NCBI GenBank assembly: GCA_031296105.1 | Contig: JARLGJ010000022.1 | Location: 1-64,000 of the forward strand | Direction: 5' to 3' | DNA: 64,000 nt | Source of the DNA: Acidobacteriota bacterium | GTDB taxonomy: Bacteria; Acidobacteriota; Terriglobia; Terriglobales; Acidobacteriaceae | In this document: positions 42,384-49,412 of the stretch, piece by piece | Layout of the letters: every line of letters starts with the position of its first letter | How positions within the stretch are numbered: the stretch's first letter is position 1 | The notes under the pieces: model-generated | Database searches by the model: none | What the model saw: only the letters and a program-made list of their open reading frames with translations | What the model was told of the DNA's origin: nothing | Program-made: the position numbers and the translations under genes

Positions 42384-45036
42384 TCGAAGAGAGTTCCTGA
42401 AGGCAACAGCCATTACCGGAGTCGCCGCGGGACTCTGCTCGGGCACGGGATTTGCGGTTGGAAAGACCTATCTTCCCCATGTCTCGGGAGGCACCAGAAT
42501 TGTGCGTACCTGCTGCCGCGCTTGCATTTCCAATTGCGGCGTGCTGGCGCACGTAAAGAACGGCCGCGTCATCAAGCTGGAGGGTGACCCGGAGCATCCA
42601 ATGTCGCGCGGCGCAATGTGTGCCAAGGGACTCGCCGGAATTCAGGCGCTCTATCACCCGAATCGCAACAAGTATCCCATGAAGCGCGTGGGTGCCCGTG
42701 GCGAAAACAAATGGCGCCGCATCTCCTGGGATGAGGCGCTGGATACCATCGCCAGAAAGTTGATGGAGACGCGCGAAAAGTATGGCGCCGAAACCGTATT
42801 TGGTTCGACGGGCGGCGGCGGCAATCCGGAATTCTGGAGCGTGGCCCGCTTCTGCAACGCGTTCGACACTCCCAACTGGTTTGAACCTGGCTGCGCCCAG
42901 TGCTACCTGCCGCGCACGCTGGCCTTTGGCATGATGTACGGCGGCCCGGATACCAGCATCGCCGACTCGAACTGCCTGGAACTGTATTCTCCGCATACTA
43001 CGCCAATTAAGTGCCTGGTCCTGTGGGGAACGGATCCCTCGTACAGCTCGCCGGCCAGCGGTGGACGGGCTCTGGTTGAATTGCGCGCGCGCGGTATGCA
43101 CTCGGTTGTCGTCGATCCACGCCTGACGCCGGATGCGGCCAAGGCAGACGTCTGGCTGCCAATTCGCCCCGGTACCGATCCGGCCCTGATGTTGTGCTGG
43201 ATTCGCTACATCATCGAAAAGCATCTCTACGATCACGACTTCGTGATGAAGTGGACGAATCTTCCGTTCCTGGTGAATACCAAAACGAAGATGTTGCTGC
43301 GCGAGAGCGAGCTGCGCCCGGGCGGAAGCGAAGAGACCTTTGTCGTCTGGGACAAGGCAACCAACTCGGCCAAGCCTCTGCCATATCCCTGGGACGATGC
43401 GCTGCAGCCTGCGCTCGCCGGCAGTTATACGATCAAAGGAGTTGAATACAAGACGGGCTTCGAGCTGCTGAAGGAGCGCTCCGAACCCTACACCCTTGCC
43501 AAGGCGGCAGAGATCTGCTGGCTTGATCCTAAGCAGATCGAGAAGGCGATCAACCTCTACGCCAGAAACACTCCCTCTGGAATGAGCCTGGGCGTGGCGA
43601 CCGATCAGAATCCGAACTCTGTTCAGTCGGCCATGGGGTGCGCCACGCTGGAAATGATCATGGGCAATGTGGAGCGCCCCGGCGCATTGATGCAGCGCTT
43701 CCGCTCCAGCGGCGCCACGCCGATCTTTACTTACATCGTCAGCCCGGCGCTCAAGCTGCTTTCTGAAAAGCAGTTCAAAAAGCGCCTGGGCGTAGTGGAA
43801 TACAAGGGATTGTTGCAATGGCTGGCCGCGCACGCGCCGTCGGTGCAGCAGGCGATTCTTACCGGCAAGCCGTACAAGCCAAGGGTGTGGCTGGACCGCT
43901 CGGGCAACAAATTTGCCGTGCTCGGCAACGCCTCGTCTTGGCTGCCGGCCGTGGAACAGATGGATCTGATCGTCCACACCTACATGTATCCAACGTCGTT
44001 CTCGGCCTATGCGGATATTTTGCTTCCGGCCACCGAATGGCTGGAAACGAACATGATCGTCGAGGCGATCAACCGGGTCTTTGCCCGGCAGGCGGTCACC
44101 CATCTGTGGGAGACCATGGATGAGACGCTGTTCTGGTCAAAGCTGGTTCACCGGCTTGCCGCGCTGGGACACGAGAATTGCAAGCGCGCGATCGATCCTG
44201 TCTTCATGGGCAATGAGCTACCTTACTGGAACTCGATGGAGGAGCTGCTCGACACCCGTTGCAAGGCTCTGAACATGACTTGGGCGGAGTTGAAGAAAAA
44301 GACGCCGGTCGAGTACTGCTCGTTCAAGGAATGGAACCAGCACTACGTGTACAAGCAGATCGATCCGAAAACCGGCAAGCCCGCCGGTTTCGGCACAGGC
44401 TCCAAGAAGCTGGAGGTTTACGCCGAGAGCATGATCATTCTGGGGCGCACGGGCAAGCCCTTTGCACCGTTCCCGCTGCCGCCCGCTTCCAGGGACTACG
44501 ACCCTCTGCCGCATTATCTCGAACCGGCGGAGAGCCCAATCGCCGGCGAAGTTGGCAAGAAGTTCCCGCTGGTGATGACCAACGGGCGGTTGCCGATCTT
44601 CCATCACGGCACACTGCGCAACAGTCCGTGGATCCGCGAGATATATCCGGCGCCGGAGCTATGGATTCATCCCAAGACGGCGGCGGCTCACGGCGTCGCG
44701 CAGGGCAACTGGGCCTGGATCGAATCGCTGCGCGGCAAGATCCGTGCCCGCGTTCGCGTAACCAAGGGCATTGCCATTGGGGTTGTTTACATGGAGCGCT
44801 TCTGGAATCCGGAGCTGCTCAATGGTCAAACTCACGGCTGGCGCGAGATGAACGTCAACATGCTCTCCAAGAACACGGCTCCATTCAATGACGTTGTCGG
44901 CACCTACACGCTGCGCGGTTACCAGGTGCGCATCTCCAAGGCCGACGGTCCTCCGCAGGGGGTGTGGCTGAAACCGGCGGACTTCAAGGCGTGGCTCCCT
45001 GAGCCCTCTGATCCCACCAAACTGGTGGAGGTGTAG
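42361..45036 (+). CDS. Tat-exported molybdopterin oxidoreductase, catechol-dehydroxylase-like clade of the DMSO reductase family
   Basis: 891 residues. GTG 42361 with GGAGG upstream gives a twin-arginine signal LNRREFLKATAITGVAAG. A 4Fe-4S site follows: Cys52-x2-Cys55-x3-Cys59-x27-Cys87. The segment FEPGCAQCYLPRTLAF (Cys178/Cys181) is where the protein ligand of Mo/W normally sits. Then LVLWGTDPSYSSPASGGRAL and the C-terminal molybdopterin-dinucleotide domain from about residue 755. MSRGAMCAKGLAGIQALYHP and the PGCAQCYLPR block resemble, as I recall, gut actinobacterial catechol dehydroxylases. Partners: the ferredoxin at 45038, the anchor at 39387 and the chaperone at 45707. Substrate inferred, not shown. 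Confidence 0.88.
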   Translation: MINQPGLNRREFLKATAITGVAAGLCSGTGFAVGKTYLPHVSGGTRIVRTCCRACISNCGVLAHVKNGRVIKLEGDPEHPMSRGAMCAKGLAGIQALYHPNRNKYPMKRVGARGENKWRRISWDEALDTIARKLMETREKYGAETVFGSTGGGGNPEFWSVARFCNAFDTPNWFEPGCAQCYLPRTLAFGMMYGGPDTSIADSNCLELYSPHTTPIKCLVLWGTDPSYSSPASGGRALVELRARGMHSVVVDPRLTPDAAKADVWLPIRPGTDPALMLCWIRYIIEKHLYDHDFVMKWTNLPFLVNTKTKMLLRESELRPGGSEETFVVWDKATNSAKPLPYPWDDALQPALAGSYTIKGVEYKTGFELLKERSEPYTLAKAAEICWLDPKQIEKAINLYARNTPSGMSLGVATDQNPNSVQSAMGCATLEMIMGNVERPGALMQRFRSSGATPIFTYIVSPALKLLSEKQFKKRLGVVEYKGLLQWLAAHAPSVQQAILTGKPYKPRVWLDRSGNKFAVLGNASSWLPAVEQMDLIVHTYMYPTSFSAYADILLPATEWLETNMIVEAINRVFARQAVTHLWETMDETLFWSKLVHRLAALGHENCKRAIDPVFMGNELPYWNSMEELLDTRCKALNMTWAELKKKTPVEYCSFKEWNQHYVYKQIDPKTGKPAGFGTGSKKLEVYAESMIILGRTGKPFAPFPLPPASRDYDPLPHYLEPAESPIAGEVGKKFPLVMTNGRLPIFHHGTLRNSPWIREIYPAPELWIHPKTAAAHGVAQGNWAWIESLRGKIRARVRVTKGIAIGVVYMERFWNPELLNGQTHGWREMNVNMLSKNTAPFNDVVGTYTLRGYQVRISKADGPPQGVWLKPADFKAWLPEPSDPTKLVEV

Positions 45037-45037
45037 C

Positions 45038-45619
45038 GTGAGCAAACAGAACACTCTCATTATTGATTTGGATCGCTGTATTGGTTGCCATGGCTGCCAC
45101 GTGGCCTGCAAGCAGGAGAACAACGTGGCTCTGGGACTTTACTGGAACCAGGTTGTGACCATCGGCCCGAAGGGTGACTACCCGAACACGCAAATGTACT
45201 TTCTGCCGCTGATGTGCCAGGAGTGCAAGGAGCCAAGCTGCGTGAAGGTTTGTCCCACGCAGGCTTCCTATCGTGCCGAGGATGGCGTCGTGCTCATCGA
45301 TCACAGCAAGTGCATCGGCTGCAAGCTGTGCATGAAGGCATGCCCGTATGGAGCACGCTCGTTCAACCCGGCCACCAACGTAGTGGAGAAGTGCACCACC
45401 TGCGCCCATCTGCGCCAGATTGACGAGAAACCTGCCTGCGTCAAGAACTGCGTTGGCAAGGCGCGCCTCTTCGGCGACATCAACGATCCGAATAGCGAAG
45501 TGTCGCAGGCACTGAAGAGGGCCGGCGCCGCGAACGTTCATGCTTTGCCGGATAAGGGCACGCACCCGTCAACGCGCTATATTCTGCACGCGAAGATGGG
45601 AACGTGGATGACGAAGTAA
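45038..45619 (+). CDS. DmsB-like four-cluster ferredoxin subunit
   Basis: 193 residues with sixteen cysteines arranged as four 4Fe-4S sites: CIGCHGCHVACKQEN, CQECKEPSCVKVCP, CIGCKLCMKACPYGAR, and CTTCAHL with CVKNC. This is the electron-transfer B subunit of DMSO-reductase-type complexes. It has no signal of its own and would be co-exported with the Tat-tagged catalytic subunit. The GTG start is 2 bp after the catalytic gene's stop with GGAGG upstream. It carries electrons between the DmsC-like anchor and the molybdoenzyme. Confidence 0.95.
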   Translation: MSKQNTLIIDLDRCIGCHGCHVACKQENNVALGLYWNQVVTIGPKGDYPNTQMYFLPLMCQECKEPSCVKVCPTQASYRAEDGVVLIDHSKCIGCKLCMKACPYGARSFNPATNVVEKCTTCAHLRQIDEKPACVKNCVGKARLFGDINDPNSEVSQALKRAGAANVHALPDKGTHPSTRYILHAKMGTWMTK

Positions 45620-45665
45620 CCGGCCCGCGCCTGGCATTCGCAAGGCGCGGCCATGACTCAGCCTG

Positions 45666-45691
45666 GCGGGCGGAGGACGCCCTCCGCCCGC
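45666..45691 (+). terminator. Perfect 11-bp intercistronic hairpin
   Basis: GCGGGCGGAGG and CCTCCGCCCGC pair around an ACGC tetraloop between the ferredoxin and chaperone genes. There is no T run, so it more likely tunes the chaperone:enzyme ratio (partial termination or mRNA processing) than ends the operon. Confidence 0.6.
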
Positions 45692-45706
45692 GATGTTCAG
45701 AGGTGA

Positions 45707-46393
45707 ATGATGGAAGTAATTACGCAATGCGAAGCAGTTCTGGCAAACCAGCAATTCCTTTATTCTCTGCTGGCCGGACTCTACCGAAACGAAGTAAGTC
45801 AGTCCTCCTGGGACGAGTTGTCGAAGCTCGCGTTTCCCCGGGAATGCCCGGTTCCAGTTCTGAGCGAGGGCTATCGCCAGTTGGAGGCGTACTTCAAGCG
45901 CCCCGGGCGCGATCCCATAACCGACCTGGCCGTGGACTACGCGCGCGTGTTTCTCGGTGCCGGCATTGCCGAAGGGACCGCGGCTTATCCCTATGCCTCG
46001 GTGTACACCAGCGCGGAGCGCCTGATGATGCAGGAGGCGCGTGATCGCGCGCTGGCCATGTACACGGAGCGGCAACTGGCGCGCTCGGCGGAGTTCGACG
46101 TGCCGGAGGACCATCTCAGTCTTGAACTGGAATTTGCGTGCCGCCTGGCGGAGGATGCCAAGCTGGCTCTTTCCCGCGGAGACCTTGCCGCCGCCGTCAC
46201 GGCCCTGCAGGCGCAGGAGAACTTTCTCACGCAAGAGGTTCTGCCGTGGCTGCCCCGCTTCTGCGAGGATGTCGAACGCTATTCGCAGACCCAGTTCTAC
46301 AAGGCAGTTGCTAAGATTACGGGTGCCTGCGTTGCGCTGCACGCTGGCGTACTGCAGGACATGATTGCGGATCTGGGAACGGTGGCCGCATAA
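45707..46393 (+). CDS. TorD/DmsD-family molybdoenzyme maturation chaperone
   Basis: 228 residues, all-helical, cytosolic. The family pattern is seen in YRNEVSQSSWDELSKL at the N-terminus, YARVFLGAG, and the diagnostic VPEDHLSLELEFACRLAED. Such chaperones bind the Tat signal of their partner and hold it back until the molybdopterin cofactor is inserted. The gene follows the ferredoxin gene after an 87-bp gap with a strong hairpin, so it is the last gene of the right arm. ATG 45710 is an alternative start. Confidence 0.9.
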   Translation: MMEVITQCEAVLANQQFLYSLLAGLYRNEVSQSSWDELSKLAFPRECPVPVLSEGYRQLEAYFKRPGRDPITDLAVDYARVFLGAGIAEGTAAYPYASVYTSAERLMMQEARDRALAMYTERQLARSAEFDVPEDHLSLELEFACRLAEDAKLALSRGDLAAAVTALQAQENFLTQEVLPWLPRFCEDVERYSQTQFYKAVAKITGACVALHAGVLQDMIADLGTVAA

Positions 46394-46484
46394 CAGCCGC
46401 CGCGGGCCGTGCACTTCTTTGCCGGTGTACGCTCTGGCGCAAGCCTCTGCTGTGTTGCAGTTGTGAACGATACGATTGGCGAGG

Positions 46485-48503
46485 CTACTGAATCCCGTTG
46501 AGCAGTTGCTTCGGGTCAATCCCGTAGCGGCGCATTCTCCACAGCAAAGTAGTGCGCTTGATGCCAAGGCGCTGGGCGGCTCCCCTGGGGCCGCCGACGA
46601 TCCCATTCGTCTCAATCAAGACCCGCTGGATCATCTCAGCGGAAATCTCATCGGGGTTCACCGGAATTGGCGGTGCCGCCGGCCTGCTCAGCGCCGCGGC
46701 CTCGGCCGGAAACATTGCGTCCTGCCAGTAGTCATTTTGCAGCGTGAGGACTGGCCCGCGGCTCAGGATCACCGAGCGTTCAATCAGGTTCTCCAACTCG
46801 CGGATGTTTCCCAGCCAGGGAGCATTGGCCAGCCGCTGCATTACATCTTCGGGAACCGTGTCGATCTGCCGGTGCATCAGGGTGGAATACTTGCGCACAA
46901 AATGCCAAACCAGGCGGGGTATATCCTCGCATCTCTCCCGCAGCGAGGGGATTCTGACCGGGAAGACGTTCAAACGATAAAACAGGTCGCTACGGAACTC
47001 GCCCTGCTTCACCTTCTCCGCCAGGTCGCAGTTGGTGGCGGCGATCACCCTTACGTCCGCCCTCTGGGTTTGCGTACTGCCCAGCCGGCAGAATTCCTTT
47101 TCCTGCAGGAAGCGCAGAAGTTTGGGTTGCAATTCGAGCGGCAAGTCACCCACTTCATCCAGGAAAATCGTTCCATGGCTCGCGGCTTCCACTAAGCCAA
47201 GCTTGCTGCTGACCGCGCCGGTGAATGCTCCCTTTTGGTAGCCGAAGAGCTCGCTTTCCAGTATTCCGCTGGGCAACGCCGCGCAGTTCACTTTGATCAG
47301 AGGATGGTCACGGCGCGGGCTGAGGGCATGAACAGCGCGGGCGACGAGTTCCTTGCCCGTTCCCGTCTCTCCCAGAATCAATACCAGCGCCGGGGTATCC
47401 GCCACCAGACGCACCTGCTCCAGCACCGACCGCAACGCCTTGCTCTCACCGATGATCCCAGCCTCCTCCGCATAGTAGAGGGAGGGAGCCGGGGGCGGAG
47501 CCGCGACGCGAATTTCACCCGCCCGCTGCTTCTGTTGCATATCCAGAAGTTTTACGGTGGAGGCGATGAGTTTGCCGACGGCGTTGAGGAACTCAATACT
47601 GTCACGGCTGAAGGCGCCGCATTGTGCATTGCCTATGTTCAACGTGCCGATCGACGCTCCCTGGACGATGAGAGGAACGGAGCAGAACTCCCGCAGTCCT
47701 TCCTGCCAGAAGCGCGAGACGACGTCGAAATGGCCGACCATCTCTTGCATTTGCCATTGGTTGGTCAGCAGGCACTCACGCCGTTGGAAGGCAACCACGC
47801 CGGTGGTCTCATCGAGCCTGTGGGTTTTCCCTGTCAATTCCGCGGAAGTACGGTCCCGGGTGATAAAGTGCACGGCCGAGCGGCGCATCATCTCATGCAT
47901 GGGATCGTAAACCAGGAGATCGAGGTACTGGGCGCCACAGGTCTGCGCGATCAGCCGCGACAATCCAGCCAGCAGATAGTCCGGGGAATCATGAGAAGCC
48001 ACCGCGTCGGCGATCTCCTGCATTGTTGCCAGGGACTTGCACGCGGCCGCCGCTTCAATTCTGCTCTCCCGCGTCTTGGCCGCAGCCGCCAGCCGCTCCA
48101 GCAGTGCGAGGAAGTGTGTGCCCACATCGCCCAGTACTGCCGTGGGCGGAAGTTCGTCTGCCCCTGGTCCGGCGCATGAGTCTCCCATTGTCAAGGTGCC
48201 TACCTGGTGACCATCAATGAGCAGGCTGACCGACCGGCAGTTCTGGATGCGGTATTGATCGAGTAGAGTTTTCAGGCCATCGGGGCCGGTTTCCAGACAG
48301 CAGGGTTTGAGCAGCAGCGAGCGGTAGGTGGAGAACGCCGGGTCGTACAACTGCAAGTGCAGAAATTCTCCCCGCACATGCGGATCGATATAGTGCAGAA
48401 ATTCGTCAGCCACTTGGCTTAACGAGACGCCAGAGAGCGCCGTGGACATGAGGCTGGCTATCTCCGGTTGGATGATCGCGGAAGTATTATTTATGTCAAA
48501 CAT
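46485..48503 (-). CDS. Sigma-54-dependent transcriptional activator, two GAF domains, FhlA-like
   Basis: 672 residues. Two GAF-like sensor domains (about 20-140 and 160-320), an AAA+ domain with Walker A GETGTGKE (378-385), the sigma-54-contacting loop GAFTGA (425-430) and Walker B FLDE (447-450), and a C-terminal Fis-type helix-turn-helix (AAQRLGIKRTTLLWRMRRYG). It lacks a receiver domain, so GAF ligands rather than phosphorylation probably control it. It converges on the right arm and is the likely activator of both sigma-54 promoters at 40.2-40.6 kb. The inducer is unknown. Confidence 0.93.
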   Translation of the reverse strand: MFDINNTSAIIQPEIASLMSTALSGVSLSQVADEFLHYIDPHVRGEFLHLQLYDPAFSTYRSLLLKPCCLETGPDGLKTLLDQYRIQNCRSVSLLIDGHQVGTLTMGDSCAGPGADELPPTAVLGDVGTHFLALLERLAAAAKTRESRIEAAAACKSLATMQEIADAVASHDSPDYLLAGLSRLIAQTCGAQYLDLLVYDPMHEMMRRSAVHFITRDRTSAELTGKTHRLDETTGVVAFQRRECLLTNQWQMQEMVGHFDVVSRFWQEGLREFCSVPLIVQGASIGTLNIGNAQCGAFSRDSIEFLNAVGKLIASTVKLLDMQQKQRAGEIRVAAPPPAPSLYYAEEAGIIGESKALRSVLEQVRLVADTPALVLILGETGTGKELVARAVHALSPRRDHPLIKVNCAALPSGILESELFGYQKGAFTGAVSSKLGLVEAASHGTIFLDEVGDLPLELQPKLLRFLQEKEFCRLGSTQTQRADVRVIAATNCDLAEKVKQGEFRSDLFYRLNVFPVRIPSLRERCEDIPRLVWHFVRKYSTLMHRQIDTVPEDVMQRLANAPWLGNIRELENLIERSVILSRGPVLTLQNDYWQDAMFPAEAAALSRPAAPPIPVNPDEISAEMIQRVLIETNGIVGGPRGAAQRLGIKRTTLLWRMRRYGIDPKQLLNGIQ

Positions 48504-48526
48504 CTCTGACCACTATCAAATAAAGC

Positions 48527-48543
48527 TCACGCGCAATGCGTGA
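48527..48543. promoter_or_regulatory. Palindrome upstream of the activator gene
   Basis: TCACGCGCAATGCGTGA has perfect 6-bp arms around 5 nt, 24 bp upstream of the activator's ATG, a position suited to autoregulation. Its sequence differs from the palindrome at 40449, so the same protein need not bind both. Confidence 0.4.
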
Positions 48544-48554
48544 TATCAAATATT

Positions 48555-48570
48555 AGCTTACATATTGCCA
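48555..48570 (-). promoter_or_regulatory. Weak sigma-54-like promoter of the activator gene
   Basis: The minus strand reads TGGCAATATGTAAGCT: TGGCA and GC at correct spacing, but the -12 element is AAGC instead of TTGC. A start near 48544 would leave about 40 nt of leader. Could be coincidental. Confidence 0.3.
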
Positions 48571-49333
48571 AAGGAAGATCGTCCTTTCGCCCGCCGCACG
48601 CCATGCTTGCGCGCAGGGCAATCGTCATATCTCCCCGTTAAATGTATAGGAGACCGGACCACCTCGGGTTCCCATGTGCGATATCTGGTTCGAGCGCTCC
48701 AGAAATAGTCCCTATCGCCCGCTTCTCGTCCGTTATTGCCCTCAACCTTTCGTGGCAAACAGCACTGAGTCCCCGCCGCACCGGCGCCAGAATACGGATC
48801 CAGGCAGCCGGACTGGCAAAGACCTTCCCTGCGCGGGGAGTTACTCCATGGATAGCGTTCGCCGTGGAACCACACTCATCACGCACTGACGCAATTGTCG
48901 GTTATCGCGGACTACCGGGTATAGCTGCACGTCAGCAGCCATCGTATGTATTTCGGTTTGCGTCCTGGAATCAGCGACTTGGCCGCACGGGCAAGCTCGT
49001 CCAACTGACACTTTTGTCAAAAGCTGCAAAGCGTATCAATGACAGTTCGCTGGTTGCGGACAGGCGATGCTGCCGCCGGGGCCGTGGAACCTCCGCCGGG
49101 ATTCCAGGCGTTCCAGACAATCCACACCCGTGCTGCGTCGTTGACCTCCGCTTTACCCGTATTGTGGGCATGTTCTTCAGGCGACAGCCGCTTTCCGGCC
49201 ATTCCGGCCATCGGCTCGTTCCCTTGGCGCGGACCGCAAGCAGCCGTGGAAAGCCGCCGACTGGTCGCGAATATCGCATACCGGTATTTTTTACTGGAAT
49301 TCGATGTCCTTATTACGATATGTTGTCGTGCGT

Positions 49334-49347
49334 ACAAAACATTTTGT
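49334..49347. promoter_or_regulatory. Candidate operator before the metallophore-type cluster
   Basis: ACAAAA-CA-TTTTGT is a perfect inverted repeat 66 bp upstream of the TonB-receptor GTG. A metal- or ligand-responsive repressor site is possible. It does not match a Fur or ModE consensus well. Confidence 0.35.
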
Positions 49348-49412
49348 CTGGACTGCAACCTCGCCCTTGCCGGGATGGGGGCTGCACCTTTGCGCTAATA
49401 AGGAGAGAAGCC

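Larger units (their letters stand above)
48504..49412. other. Long gene-free region between the activator and the TonB-receptor gene
   Basis: About 900 bp. Near the activator: TATCAAATA repeated (48515, 48544), palindrome TCACGC-N5-GCGTGA (48527-48543) and a weak minus-strand sigma-54-like element (48555-48570). Near the receptor: TGACA-N4-TGTCA (49006-49019), ATACCGGTAT near 49280 and ACAAAA-CA-TTTTGT (49334-49347). The middle part has no recognised gene or riboswitch, although the receptor's frame stays open through it. Confidence 0.55.

Noticed and set aside
42361-45036. Arsenate or nitrate reductase identity for the molybdoenzyme
   Set aside because: The FEPGCAQCYLPR block and the DmsB/DmsC/TorD partners with a phenol-type outer-membrane protein fit the dehydroxylase-like clade better; a tree is needed to settle it.
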